64,000 bases of DNA from Pseudomonas viridiflava (GCF_900590885.1 NZ_UUON01000033.1:1-64000); one strand, 5' to 3'. Positions 43,645 through 52,744 are shown, numbered from the stretch's first letter. The notes: generated by a model not told the origin, from the letters alone. A program made the numbers and translations.

Positions 43645-44999
43645 ACGAGCAATTGCAAGCCCGTCTCGACGCCTGGCAAGAGCGCCAGGCCCAGTCGCTG
43701 GCCACCTTTGCGCCGGTAACGATGCGTGGTCGAATCCAGCGCGTCAACGGCATGCTGTTGCAATGCCGGCTGCCCAACGCACGCATCGGTGATTTGTGCC
43801 AGGTTGAAAAAAACACCGACGAATACATGCTGGCCGAGATCATCGGGTTTGATCAGCAGGATGCCGTACTCAGCGCCCTTGGCAACCTCGAAGGCGTGCG
43901 TGTGGGGGCGAGTGTGCAGCGCCTGGGTGTGCCGCATCGGGTGCGGGTCAGTGATCAATTGCTGGGCCAGGTCCTGGATGGTTTCGGGCGGCCAATTGCG
44001 GGTGATGGTCACAGTGCCTTCGTCGAATCCGACGACCCAGAGGCGAGCACGGTGTTGTGCGAAGCGCCTTTGCCGACTGAACGGCCGCGGATCAATCGGG
44101 CCCTGGCGACCGGGGTACGCTCGATCGATGGGCTGTTGACCCTGGGTGAAGGCCAGCGCGTAGGCCTGTTTGCCGGTGCCGGCTGTGGCAAGACCACCTT
44201 GTTGGCGGAAATCGCCCGTAACGTCGAGTGCGATGTGATTGTGTTCGGCCTGATCGGCGAGCGCGGCCGGGAGTTGCGCGAGTTCCTTGACCATGAGCTG
44301 GATGATCAATTGCGGGCCAAGGCCGTCCTGGTGTGTGCAACGTCCGATCGCTCAAGCATGGAGCGGGCCCGCGCGGCGTTTACCGCGACAGCGTTGGCGG
44401 AAGGCTATCGACGCAAGGGTAAGCGGGTGCTGCTGCTGATCGACTCCCTGACCCGTTTTGCCCGGGCCCAGCGAGAAATCGGCCTGGCGGCGGGTGAACC
44501 CCTTGGGCGCGGCGGTCTACCACCTTCGGTATACAGCTTGCTGCCGCGCTTGGTGGAGCGCGCCGGGCTGACCCGCGACGGCGTGATCACGGCGATCTAC
44601 ACGGTGCTGATCGAGCAGGACTCCATGAGCGACCCGGTCGCCGACGAAGTCCGGTCGTTGCTCGACGGTCACATTGTCCTGTCGCGCAAACTGGCCGAGC
44701 GTGGTCACTACCCGGCGGTTGATGTACTGGCCAGTCTTTCCCGGATTTTGAGTAACGTCGCCACGCCTGAGCATATCCAGGCGGGTACGGCGCTGCGGCG
44801 GCTGCTGTCGGCGTATCAGCAGATCGAGCTGATGCTCAAGTTGGGTGAATACCAGCCTGGCAGTGATGCGCTTACCGACTTGGCGGTGGACACCCGCCAG
44901 GCAGTGGATCGGTTTCTGCGCCAGGACTTGCGTGAGCCGTCACCGATGGATGGAACCCTGGATCAACTGACGGAGTTGACCGGCTATGTTCCTTTCTGA
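43641..44999 (+). CDS. rscN: Type III secretion ATPase RscN (HrcN/SctN)
   Basis: 452-residue F1-beta-like ATPase that strips chaperones from and unfolds secreted proteins. Walker A is AGAGCGKTTL (about residues 175-184), followed by GERGREL and the Walker B segment LLLIDSLTRFARAQRE. The start is GTG 43641, overlapping rspQ, with GAGG upstream. It works with RspE (stator) and RspO (stalk). Confidence 0.95.
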   Translation: MNEQLQARLDAWQERQAQSLATFAPVTMRGRIQRVNGMLLQCRLPNARIGDLCQVEKNTDEYMLAEIIGFDQQDAVLSALGNLEGVRVGASVQRLGVPHRVRVSDQLLGQVLDGFGRPIAGDGHSAFVESDDPEASTVLCEAPLPTERPRINRALATGVRSIDGLLTLGEGQRVGLFAGAGCGKTTLLAEIARNVECDVIVFGLIGERGRELREFLDHELDDQLRAKAVLVCATSDRSSMERARAAFTATALAEGYRRKGKRVLLLIDSLTRFARAQREIGLAAGEPLGRGGLPPSVYSLLPRLVERAGLTRDGVITAIYTVLIEQDSMSDPVADEVRSLLDGHIVLSRKLAERGHYPAVDVLASLSRILSNVATPEHIQAGTALRRLLSAYQQIELMLKLGEYQPGSDALTDLAVDTRQAVDRFLRQDLREPSPMDGTLDQLTELTGYVPF

Positions 45000-45423
45000 A
45001 TTGGAGACCCTGCGGCGCCTGCGCAAACATCGGGCGGACCGGGCGGAGCGCGCGTTGAGTGAGGCCAAAAGGCATCAGCGTGCGCTGCAAGTGCAGGTAG
45101 AGCAGGCCCATCAGCTCCTGGAGCAGACCCGGCTCCAGGAAGCCGAGGAAGCTGCGGCGCTATTGAGCAAGCATCAAGGGCAAGTGCTCTCCTTTCAGCA
45201 ACTCAAATCGTGGGGAACCCAGGAGCGTTCGCTGTCTGCCGGTACGCAGCGCGAGCGCGCGCAGTTGCATGCGTTGAACGGGCGGCACGAGCAGCAAATG
45301 ATCCACATCGACAGCGCGCAGAAGCAGGCCACACGCTGTTTGCGCGAGGTTGAAAAACTTTGGGAATTATCCCAGTTACTGGTGCAGGAAGAGAATGAAG
45401 CAAGAACCTGTGAGCAAACCTGA
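44986..45423 (+). CDS. rspO: Type III ATPase stalk protein RspO (HrpO/SctO)
   Basis: 145-residue protein that is almost entirely charged coiled coil, as expected for the FliJ/SctO stalk that turns inside the ATPase ring. It overlaps rscN by 14 bases. There is little sequence conservation in this family; the call rests on coiled coil, size and position. Confidence 0.85.
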   Translation: MFLSELETLRRLRKHRADRAERALSEAKRHQRALQVQVEQAHQLLEQTRLQEAEEAAALLSKHQGQVLSFQQLKSWGTQERSLSAGTQRERAQLHALNGRHEQQMIHIDSAQKQATRCLREVEKLWELSQLLVQEENEARTCEQT

Positions 45424-45853
45424 TGCACCCCGCGTGCGCCAGCCCCGGGAAGACCGTGAGCCCAATGCGGCAGGGGTGGTGCCTTGGGAACATGGACGTT
45501 TGTTCGCCCAACTGTTCGCCCCTGATGATGGCGGCAGCGGCTTCGCTTCCGGCTTGTCGGGCCCTAAAGCATCGTCTAATAAAGCGATGATCGAAGCATT
45601 GACCGAGCAGTTGGCGCCTCGCATACAGGTCAGCGCACAGTGGCCCTTGCAGGCGGTGCTTTACCTTCCCCGGTTGGGGCGTATCAATGCCCGTGTGGGG
45701 AAGGGCGGGAGCGCCTGGAACGTTGAGCTGGATGCCGAAGAAGAGCGCACCGCGCATTGGCTCGGCGGCGTCAGGACGCGCTGTCAGGACGGGTTGGCCC
45801 AAGCGCTGGGCCAGCCTGTGGATATCCACATCGGGCACGTGGGCCTCACATGA
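45395..45853 (+). CDS. rspP: Type III needle/pilus length and substrate-switch protein RspP (HrpP/SctP)
   Basis: 152-residue protein in the hrpP position, with a disordered Pro/Arg-rich N-terminus and a compact C-terminal half as in substrate-specificity switch proteins. Two starts are possible; ATG 45395 follows AGGAAG and overlaps rspO by 29 bases, which is preferred over 45350. Its stop overlaps the rscQ start (ATGA). Confidence 0.8.
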   Translation: MKQEPVSKPDAPRVRQPREDREPNAAGVVPWEHGRLFAQLFAPDDGGSGFASGLSGPKASSNKAMIEALTEQLAPRIQVSAQWPLQAVLYLPRLGRINARVGKGGSAWNVELDAEEERTAHWLGGVRTRCQDGLAQALGQPVDIHIGHVGLT

Positions 45854-46860
45854 TCACGCCTTTGACACTGCCGTTGGTCAAGGCGGACAGGGCGGCAGCG
45901 GCACAGCGACTGGGACGCGGTTTGCGTATGCCGTTTCGGGTTGTCGACCAGGAGGGCGCGCTGTTGCTCGAGCCCGGCCGGGGCCCTGCGGGTGTTCGCC
46001 CGCTGTATTTCGAGAGCGCCTGCGGTGTGCTGGCATTTGCCGAGGCTGGGCCGCTGTTCAGCCTTATGGGCGAATGCCCCGTGCCCCTGGCAGAAGCCGG
46101 CAATGACCCGCAGTCGTGGCTCTGGGCACTGTTCCAGCATCATTTGAGCCCTCAGTTACAGGCGCTGTTCGGGTACCTGCGGTTGCTGTCGGCGCCTCAG
46201 AAATTGAGCTTTGGTTGCCGCTTCACGGTGACGCTGGGCCCCTCGAGGGTCGTGGGCTACCTGTGGCTGAGCCCGCAAAGCCTGTTGGCGCTGTGCGCGG
46301 CCGGACCCTGGCACGCCACAGCCGGCCCGTTACCAGCGGCGTTTGCGCTTTCCCTGGTGGTGACCCTGGGGCGCTTGAACCTGCCTGGTACGCAATTGGG
46401 CTGCCTGCGTGTCGGCGATGTGCTGATGCTTGAACAGGCATTTTTCGATGCGCGCGGCGAGGGTTATGTGCATGTCGCCAGGCGTCGTTTGCACGGGCGT
46501 ATTGACGATGAATCCGGGCCGTTGTGCTTGAACCTTATTTCGATCGAGGAAACGTCCATGGACGAAGATTTCATAGTGGAAGCGTACACCGGACCCGAGT
46601 CGGATCAGCCGGTAATGGATGTGTTCGGGGGTGAACTCTTTGATGAGTTGAGCATGGCGCTGACCGTGCGATGTGGTGCGCTGAACCTGACCTTGGGTGA
46701 GCTGCGCAATCTGGCACCCGGAGCGGTGTTGGGGATCACCGGATATGCACCCGGCATGGCGGGTTTGTATTACGGCGAGCGGTCCATTGGTCAAGGGCAG
46801 CTGGTTGAAGTGGATGGCCGACTCGGTCTGCAATTGTCTCGCGTGGTTTTTTCCCGATGA
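45850..46860 (+). CDS. rscQ: Type III cytoplasmic C-ring protein RscQ (HrcQ/SctQ), single long gene
   Basis: 336-residue sorting-platform protein with two SpoA domains, the second at about 265-335. In P. syringae this protein is split into HrcQA and HrcQB; here it is one reading frame. At 46546-46560 a GAGGA ribosome-binding site and an in-frame ATG (46558) would also yield a separate 100-residue C-terminal fragment equal to HrcQB. The start overlaps rspP and the stop overlaps rscR. Confidence 0.9.
   Translation: MITPLTLPLVKADRAAAAQRLGRGLRMPFRVVDQEGALLLEPGRGPAGVRPLYFESACGVLAFAEAGPLFSLMGECPVPLAEAGNDPQSWLWALFQHHLSPQLQALFGYLRLLSAPQKLSFGCRFTVTLGPSRVVGYLWLSPQSLLALCAAGPWHATAGPLPAAFALSLVVTLGRLNLPGTQLGCLRVGDVLMLEQAFFDARGEGYVHVARRRLHGRIDDESGPLCLNLISIEETSMDEDFIVEAYTGPESDQPVMDVFGGELFDELSMALTVRCGALNLTLGELRNLAPGAVLGITGYAPGMAGLYYGERSIGQGQLVEVDGRLGLQLSRVVFSR
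46546..46560 (+). promoter_or_regulatory. Internal ribosome-binding site and start codon within rscQ
   Basis: GAGGA at 46546-46550, 7 bases, then ATG 46558, in frame with rscQ. The product would be 100 residues starting MDEDFIVEAY and containing the second SpoA domain. Confidence 0.7.
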
Positions 46861-47510
46861 TATTCCAGGGCATTGACCCCGTTGTGCTGGCGCTGTTTTT
46901 TGGCGCGTTGTCTTTATTGCCGATGCTGTTGGTGGTGTGCACGGCATTCTTGAAAATCGTCATTGTGCTGATGATCACACGCAACGCCATTGGCGTTCAG
47001 CAAGTGCCGCCGAGTATGGCAATCAATGGCATCGCACTGGCTGCCACGCTGTTTGTCATGGCGCCGGTGGGGTACGAGGTCGCCCAGGCTTTCAAGCAAT
47101 CGCCCCTGGACATGAGCAGTGTTCAGGCGCTTCAAGAGACGGGGCTTGTTGCCACAGAGCCGCTCCGCGCGTTTATGAAGCGCAACACCGACCCGGACGT
47201 ACTCACACACATGCTGGAAAACAGTGCGCGTATGTGGCCGCCTGAAATGGCGCAAAGCACCCAGCGCGATGACCTGATCCTGTTGGTCCCCTCCTTTGTG
47301 CTGTCGCAGTTGCAGGCGGGATTCGAGATCGGCTTCCTGATCTACATTCCCTTCATCGTCATCGATTTGATCGTATCGAACCTGCTGTTGGCCCTGGGGA
47401 TGCAAATGGTCTCGCCCATGACCATTTCCCTGCCGCTGAAACTGCTGTTGTTTGTCATGGTTTCCGGTTGGTCGCGGTTGCTCGACAGTCTGTTCCTTTC
47501 TTACCTCTGA
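46857..47510 (+). CDS. rscR: Type III export gate protein RscR (HrcR/SctR)
   Basis: 217-residue FliP/SctR-family protein with four hydrophobic segments, including the conserved PSFVLSQLQAGFEIGFLIY (about 143-161). It forms the core of the export channel with RscS and RscT. The start overlaps rscQ (ATGA). Confidence 0.95.
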   Translation: MIFQGIDPVVLALFFGALSLLPMLLVVCTAFLKIVIVLMITRNAIGVQQVPPSMAINGIALAATLFVMAPVGYEVAQAFKQSPLDMSSVQALQETGLVATEPLRAFMKRNTDPDVLTHMLENSARMWPPEMAQSTQRDDLILLVPSFVLSQLQAGFEIGFLIYIPFIVIDLIVSNLLLALGMQMVSPMTISLPLKLLLFVMVSGWSRLLDSLFLSYL

Positions 47511-47517
47511 GTGCCCT

Positions 47518-47781
47518 ATGGAACCGATCGTACTGTTCAAACAGGGCATGCTGCTGGTGGTGGTGCTGTCGGCGCCGCCACTGATCGTGGCGGTGATCGT
47601 CGGTGTGCTGACGTCCCTGGTACAAGCCCTGATGCAGGTCCAGGACCAGACATTGCCCTTTGGCGTCAAGCTGGTGGCGGTAGGTGTCACGCTGGTCTTG
47701 ACGGGCCGTTGGATCGGCGTGGAGTTGATTCAACTGATCAACCTGATGTTTGAAATGATCGCCCGCTCGGCGTTGAACTGA
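47518..47781 (+). CDS. rscS: Type III export gate protein RscS (HrcS/SctS)
   Basis: 87-residue FliQ/SctS-family protein with two membrane helices joined by a short loop (QVQDQTLPFGVKL). ATG 47518 follows the rscR stop by 7 bases; the longer reading to 47452 lies inside rscR and is not used. Confidence 0.94.
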   Translation: MEPIVLFKQGMLLVVVLSAPPLIVAVIVGVLTSLVQALMQVQDQTLPFGVKLVAVGVTLVLTGRWIGVELIQLINLMFEMIARSALN

Positions 47782-47791
47782 GGGAATAAGC

Positions 47792-48580
47792 GTGCTGATT
47801 TATCTTGAGTATTTATCCAGCGTGCTGGTGGGCATGGCGCGTATTTACCCCTGTGCAATTTTGGTCCCGGCGTTCCTGTTCCAACACATACGCGGCATGC
47901 TGCGGCACGTCGTCGTGATGGTCATGGCGCTGATCCCGGCGCCAGGAATCCACGCGGTGCTGGCGACTGAGGAATACTCGGCGTTGATGATCAGTGGGCT
48001 GGTGTTCAAGGAGGCGGCCCTGGGCATTTTCCTCGGCGTCTTGCTGGCCATGCCGTTCTGGATGTTCGAATCCGTCGGCGCACTGCTGGACAACCAGCGA
48101 GGCGCGCTGGCGGGGGGGCAACTCAACCCGTCGCTGGGGCCGGACGCGACGCCTATCGGGCATCTGTTCAAACAGTTGGTTATTTACCTGTTGATCGCTG
48201 TGTTGGGGCTTAGCGTGCTTACCCAGGTGATCTGGGACAGTTACCTGATCTGGCCCGCTACGGCATGGGTGCCGATGCCGGCCGCCAATGGGTTCGGTAT
48301 TTTTTTGGGCATACTCGGCGATACCTTTACGCACATGATGCTCTACGTTGCGCCTTTTATTGCGGTGCTGTTGTTCCTGGAGTTCGGTATTGCGCTGCTG
48401 GGGGTCTACAGCCAGCAACTGCAAGTAAGTTCGTTGGCGCCACCGGTCAAGTCACTGGCGGGTATTGGTATTTTGCTGTTGTATTTTGCGTTGTTTCAAG
48501 ACCTGATCGTGGGGCGTCTGAGCCTGCTGGATGACCTTAAACACTCACTCGGGCTGATGTTCAAGGACTCGACGCCATGA
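47792..48580 (+). CDS. rscT: Type III export gate protein RscT (HrcT/SctT)
   Basis: 262-residue FliR/SctT-family protein with about six membrane helices. It starts at GTG 47792 with AGGGAAT upstream. Its stop overlaps the rscU start (ATGA). Confidence 0.94.
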   Translation: MLIYLEYLSSVLVGMARIYPCAILVPAFLFQHIRGMLRHVVVMVMALIPAPGIHAVLATEEYSALMISGLVFKEAALGIFLGVLLAMPFWMFESVGALLDNQRGALAGGQLNPSLGPDATPIGHLFKQLVIYLLIAVLGLSVLTQVIWDSYLIWPATAWVPMPAANGFGIFLGILGDTFTHMMLYVAPFIAVLLFLEFGIALLGVYSQQLQVSSLAPPVKSLAGIGILLLYFALFQDLIVGRLSLLDDLKHSLGLMFKDSTP

Positions 48581-49674
48581 GTGACTCAGGCGAAAAAAAG
48601 CACCCCGCGTCCGCCAAGAAACTGCGCGATCAGCGCAAGAAAGGCCAGGTTTCCCAGAGCCAGGATGTGGGCAAGTTACTGGTGCTGACGGCCATCAGTG
48701 AGATTGCCTTGTATGCCGCCCAAAGCAGTATGCAACGCTTCCAGCAGCTGATGGTGTTGCCCATGTCGAGCATGAGTCAACCCTTCACGCGCGCGCTGGA
48801 AGAAGTGCTGTTTTCAGGGTTGGCGATGTTTTTCGCGTTTGCCTTGTTAATGGTCGGGGTAGCGATTGTCATGAAGCTGATCGGCAGTTGGATGCAGATA
48901 GGGTTTTTGTTTGCGCCGCAGACCTTGAAGCTCGATTTCAACCGCATCAACCCTCTCAATCAGCTCAAGCAAATGTTTTCTGCCCAGTCGGTCATCAACC
49001 TGCTGATGAGCATCGCCAAGGCGGTGCTCCTGGGTGTGGTGTTGTACGTGGTGATCAGGCCCTCATTGGGCGCGTTGATCAACCTGGCCACCACTGACCT
49101 GCAGACTTATATCCTTGCGCTGATCGTCCTGTTTCGCCACTTGCTGCATGCCTGCCTGGGGCTTCTGCTGGTGCTGGCGCTGATTGACCTGGCGATGCAG
49201 AAGCACTTTTTTGCCAAGCGCATGCGCATGACCCAGGTCGAGGTCGTCCAGGAGTACAAGAACATGGAGGGCGACCCCCATGTGAAGGGGCAGCGCCGTT
49301 CGTTGGCGTACCAATTGGCCAACGAAGAGCCCAAGGTCAAGCTGCCCAAGCTGGAAGAAGCCGACATGCTGGTGGTCAACCCGACGCATTTTGCCGTTGC
49401 CCTGTATTACCGCACCGGTGTGACGCCGCTGCCCCTGCTGGTCAGCAAAGGTACGGATGCCGACGCCCGCCAGTTGATCCGGCAGGCCAAAGCCGCCGAG
49501 GTGCCGGTGATCCAGTGTGTGTGGCTGGCGCGCACGCTGTACACCCGCAAACTCGGAGCGAGTATCCCGCGCGAAACCTTGCAGGCCGTGGCGCTGATCT
49601 ATCGCACGTTGCGTGAACTTGATGATGAAACCAAGCGCGAAACCCTGCAGCTGCCGGAGCTTGAGTTGCGCTGA
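48577..49674 (+). CDS. rscU: Type III export switch protein RscU (HrcU/SctU)
   Basis: 365-residue FlhB/SctU-family autoprotease: four membrane helices, then a cytoplasmic domain with the self-cleavage site NPTH (in VVNPTHFAVALYYR, about residue 268). Cleavage between Asn and Pro switches the substrate class. Last gene of the plus-strand operon; a hairpin follows at 49697. Confidence 0.95.
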   Translation: MSDSGEKKHPASAKKLRDQRKKGQVSQSQDVGKLLVLTAISEIALYAAQSSMQRFQQLMVLPMSSMSQPFTRALEEVLFSGLAMFFAFALLMVGVAIVMKLIGSWMQIGFLFAPQTLKLDFNRINPLNQLKQMFSAQSVINLLMSIAKAVLLGVVLYVVIRPSLGALINLATTDLQTYILALIVLFRHLLHACLGLLLVLALIDLAMQKHFFAKRMRMTQVEVVQEYKNMEGDPHVKGQRRSLAYQLANEEPKVKLPKLEEADMLVVNPTHFAVALYYRTGVTPLPLLVSKGTDADARQLIRQAKAAEVPVIQCVWLARTLYTRKLGASIPRETLQAVALIYRTLRELDDETKRETLQLPELELR

Positions 49675-49696
49675 TCAGTCACTGGCGCTGCGAAAC

Positions 49697-49721
49697 GCCT
49701 GGCGTTGATCGCCAGGCATTT
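49697..49721. terminator. Terminator between convergent rscU and rspT
   Basis: Perfect 8-bp stem GCCTGGCG / CGCCAGGC with a 5-base loop, followed by ATTTTG on the plus strand and GTTTCG on the minus strand. It separates two converging type III operons. Confidence 0.65.
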
Positions 49722-49730
49722 TGCCAGGGC

Positions 49731-49934
49731 TTATCGTTCCAACGATATCGTCTGGTAGTCCGCCCGTTCGCCGGAAGGGCCAGGCTCGACGCGCATCTGC
49801 GGTGGCCACCAGATCACCATTCGATCCTTGGTCGCTTGTGGGCGTGAGCAGGAGTCGCCCTTGCAGGTTGGGGTGCAGCCGGCGATAAGCAGCACTGTGC
49901 TGATCAGGGTGACGCACAACACGTGGTGTTTCAT
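49731..49934 (-). CDS. rspT: Small type III lipoprotein RspT (HrpT, RscC pilotin-like)
   Basis: 67-residue lipoprotein with lipobox LIAGC (Cys20) and two more Cys in the mature part. In P. syringae HrpT helps the secretin HrcC reach the outer membrane. Its start overlaps the rscC stop (ATGA). P. syringae has hrpV next; here only about 55 bases remain before the rscU stop, so no hrpV follows. Confidence 0.85.
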   Translation of the reverse strand: MKHHVLCVTLISTVLLIAGCTPTCKGDSCSRPQATKDRMVIWWPPQMRVEPGPSGERADYQTISLER

Positions 49935-52069
49935 GGTGTTGCCTTCTTCGCTGGAGTGATCAAGGAGGGGCGGGGAACGCCGATGTGTTCATCTTTCACC
50001 ACTGGGCGCATGGCGATAAATACCTCGGCTTCTTCACCCGGTTTGAGCCAGGCGCGCGGCCACACGGTGACGGCCAGGGTTTGCGAATTGCTGCATTCTT
50101 TTTCGTCGATACGCACATTGCGCTTGAACTGGTTACGCAGCACCACCACCGCCACATTGAACTCCGGGCCGGCATACCACTGGCTGCGTTCGGTGTTCAT
50201 TGCCAGTAGGTCACGGGTGCTGCACAGGGTGTCCAGGCTCAGGGGCATCGGTGCGGCCTTGAATGCCAGGGGCACTTCACCGGACACCAGGCGAGCCAAC
50301 GTGCCGGTGATGTCACTGCGCTTGATCACCGGCTGATGTTCGGCATAACGCCTGGCCAAAGGCTTGAGAGCGGCTTGTAGCTCCACCTGATCGTCTTGAG
50401 GCAGATAACGTGAAGGGTCGGCCTGATCGCCCATGACGCGTGGGGTCAGGATAAACAGGCGTTCGCGGCGATTGTTCTGGCGTTCGGAGGAGGAAAAAAG
50501 CGCCCTGCCCAGCAGCGGAATGTCCCCCAGCAGCGGGACCTTGCTGCGTTTGTCAGTGCTTTCGGTGACATGGAAACCACCCACCACCAATGAGCGCTTT
50601 TCCGCGATGACCGCCTGGGTGCTGACCTTGCCGCGGCGTACGTCGGGCCCGATGCGATCGGGGTTTGATTCGTCGAAATTACCGTCTTCGATATCTACGG
50701 CAAGGTGAACCTGATGCGCGCCACCCGAGGTAGTCACCCTGGGCACCACCTGGAAACTGGTGCCGACGGTGATGGGCAAGATGGTCGCGACCTCATTGCC
50801 TGCCGTGAGGTACTGGGTACGGTTGAAGTCGATGACCGCCGGCTGGTTTTCCAGGGTGAGGACCGAGGGGTTGGACACCATGGTCGCCAGGCCGCGTTGC
50901 TCGAGCGCGCGTATATCGGCAAAGAAGCGGTCCCGGCTGGCGATCGACACTTGCGATGACGTGCCCGGCGCCATGTTCACGCCGCCACGGAAGCGGCTGT
51001 TCTGGAAACCCCAGGTCACCCCGAACTCACGCAATTGAGTGCGCTCGATATCCAGGATGATTGCGTCGATTTCCACCAGCTTGCGCGCCACGTCGAGCTG
51101 GGTAATCAGTTCGCGGTACATCGCCTGGCGCTCTGGCAGGTCGTAGATCAGCACAGCGTTGTTGCGTACATCGGCTTCGACGCGAATTCTGCCTCTGGAC
51201 ACGGGCGCACGAGGGGTGAGCGTCGCACCGCTGTCCAACTGCCCGGCGCTCCCTGTTTGACCGAGCATTTGCCCCAGCAAAGGGTTGTTCAGCCGGGGAA
51301 TGTTCGCAGTGATAGGCGAAGGTTGTGATGAATTGAGGCCCGTGTTCATCGACGAGAGGGTGGACGCTCCCCGCGGCTCCAATAACCCCTGCAGCATGCT
51401 GGCGACACCCGGGATGATAATTTTTTCGCCGCGATAGTCAATTTGGCGATCCGCTGCGTTGGCGAACTTCAGCGGGTAGCTGAGTACGCTCTGCTTTTCG
51501 TCGGCGGTTTTACGCTGGCTGCTGAATTGCTTGATCTGGTCGATGTAGCGCTTGGGACCAGAGACCAGTACCACGCCATCATCAGGCAGTTCACCCCAGC
51601 CGAAACGGCTGTCAAGCAAGCCGATATCGGTCAGGGCCCGCTTGAGGTCGGCGACGGTCTCGGCAGAGACTTCCAGCCGCGCGGACTCCTGCAGGTCCAG
51701 CGTGCTGATATAGAGGGTATTGTTGTACAGGTACCACTGGAAGCGGTGTTCCACCGCCAGCCTGTCGAGCATTGACTGGGGGGTATTGGCGCGTATCTTG
51801 CCGTTGACGGTCCCGTCCAGAAGGCCGTCAATTTGCAGTTGCGTGCCAAACGTCTGAGCGAAGTCCTCCAGTACATCGCCCAGGGGCTTATGCTCGGCTT
51901 CATAGGCGTAGGCGGTATTTCTCCACTCCGGGGGAATGGCGGCAAGGGTGCTGTGCAGCGGTGCCAACAGCAAGGGCAGCGCTAGCAAACTGCGCCAGTG
52001 AACGCGTTTTACCAGGATGGCAGGCGAATTTATGCGCAAGCCGGAGTGCTTGTTGATCTTGCTATACAT
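49931..52069 (-). CDS. rscC: Type III secretion secretin RscC (HrcC/SctC)
   Basis: 712-residue outer-membrane secretin. It has a long N-terminal leader with a hydrophobic segment (about 27-44), periplasmic N0/N1/N3 domains, and the C-terminal secretin domain with VPLLGDIPLLGRALF (about 537-551). The frame is intact. Third gene of the rspF-rspG-rscC-rspT operon; 15 bases separate it from the rspG stop. Confidence 0.94.
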   Translation of the reverse strand: MYSKINKHSGLRINSPAILVKRVHWRSLLALPLLLAPLHSTLAAIPPEWRNTAYAYEAEHKPLGDVLEDFAQTFGTQLQIDGLLDGTVNGKIRANTPQSMLDRLAVEHRFQWYLYNNTLYISTLDLQESARLEVSAETVADLKRALTDIGLLDSRFGWGELPDDGVVLVSGPKRYIDQIKQFSSQRKTADEKQSVLSYPLKFANAADRQIDYRGEKIIIPGVASMLQGLLEPRGASTLSSMNTGLNSSQPSPITANIPRLNNPLLGQMLGQTGSAGQLDSGATLTPRAPVSRGRIRVEADVRNNAVLIYDLPERQAMYRELITQLDVARKLVEIDAIILDIERTQLREFGVTWGFQNSRFRGGVNMAPGTSSQVSIASRDRFFADIRALEQRGLATMVSNPSVLTLENQPAVIDFNRTQYLTAGNEVATILPITVGTSFQVVPRVTTSGGAHQVHLAVDIEDGNFDESNPDRIGPDVRRGKVSTQAVIAEKRSLVVGGFHVTESTDKRSKVPLLGDIPLLGRALFSSSERQNNRRERLFILTPRVMGDQADPSRYLPQDDQVELQAALKPLARRYAEHQPVIKRSDITGTLARLVSGEVPLAFKAAPMPLSLDTLCSTRDLLAMNTERSQWYAGPEFNVAVVVLRNQFKRNVRIDEKECSNSQTLAVTVWPRAWLKPGEEAEVFIAMRPVVKDEHIGVPRPSLITPAKKATP

Positions 52070-52084
52070 GACAAATTCTCTGTT

Positions 52085-52381
52085 TCAGTGCGGTAGCGTA
52101 CGAAGGGGAGTGGGCTGCAGATCGCACCCAGCCTTAGTCAGGCGCGCAGTTACGCCACGCCGGGTTTCGCGTTGGTTGAAAAGGGCTTCTAAAACCTTCC
52201 GCAGGTACTCCGGCCTGACGTTTCGTGGCGGGCATCCCACCGGCCGCAAGTGGCCAGCGCCTGGCGCCGAGGCAAGTGCGCCCTGGACATGCACCAGGCT
52301 GGACGGAGTGGCTTGGTTTGAACGCAGCAGTTGGGTGCGTAGCACGTTGACCGAGCACCTGAGAGCGCTGCATACCACCAC
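52085..52381 (-). CDS. rspG: Probable RspG (HrpG-like type III chaperone), frame uncertain
   Basis: A 98-codon frame in the hrpG position, starting at GTG 52381 or at a later codon, ending 15 bases before rscC. Its second half (VRPEYLRKVLEALFNQRE, about residues 55-72) and GC3 pattern look coding. A second frame, 52134-52424, begins at an ATG overlapping the rspF stop but encodes a Pro/Arg/Cys-rich product that looks less like a protein. The gene may begin in that frame and have suffered a frameshift. HrpG in P. syringae relieves HrpV inhibition; with no hrpV here its role is open. Confidence 0.45.
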   Translation of the reverse strand: MVVCSALRCSVNVLRTQLLRSNQATPSSLVHVQGALASAPGAGHLRPVGCPPRNVRPEYLRKVLEALFNQRETRRGVTARLTKAGCDLQPTPLRTLPH

Positions 52382-52413
52382 TCAAACAGTCAGTCAGAAA
52401 ATGCTGTGCGGCA

Positions 52414-52644
52414 CTAGACGACATTTATGGCGCTTTTTACAGTTTCGTGCTGATAGCTGATGTAGGCCGCGGTCACTGTATAGCTGACACCATCGTTGAT
52501 TTTCCCTTGCAAGATTTTGTCGAAGGCCATGGAGAGCTCTTCGTCTGCGCCCCCGTTTGAAATATCCTCCTCGATTTGCTTGGAAACAGTATTGGAACGA
52601 GCTTGCTGCCTGTAGAGACCATCAAGAAAGCGGGCGTCACTCAT
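52414..52644 (-). CDS. rspF: Type III protein RspF (HrpF)
   Basis: 76-residue helical protein in the hrpF position, first gene after an Hrp box (52673-52701), with GGAG 9 bases before the ATG. HrpF of P. syringae is about the same size and is needed for secretion. Very short; the call rests on position and size, with weak similarity. Confidence 0.8.
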   Translation of the reverse strand: MSDARFLDGLYRQQARSNTVSKQIEEDISNGGADEELSMAFDKILQGKINDGVSYTVTAAYISYQHETVKSAINVV

Positions 52645-52672
52645 CGCATTAACTCCAGTGGGGTTCTACTCC

Positions 52673-52701
52673 TATGTGGCAACCGATGGATGACCGGTTC
52701 C
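52673..52701 (-). promoter_or_regulatory. Hrp box of the rspF-rspG-rscC-rspT operon
   Basis: On the minus strand GGAACC-n16-CCACATA, a perfect consensus match. It ends 28 bases before the rspF ATG. Confidence 0.9.
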
Positions 52702-52744
52702 TCCCACGGATTAAATTGTTAATAAAAAAATACTGAATGCGCTG

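Noticed and set aside
49675..49917. 80-codon minus frame considered as hrpV
   Set aside because: It overlaps rspT in another frame, has no ribosome-binding site and no helical HrpV-like pattern.
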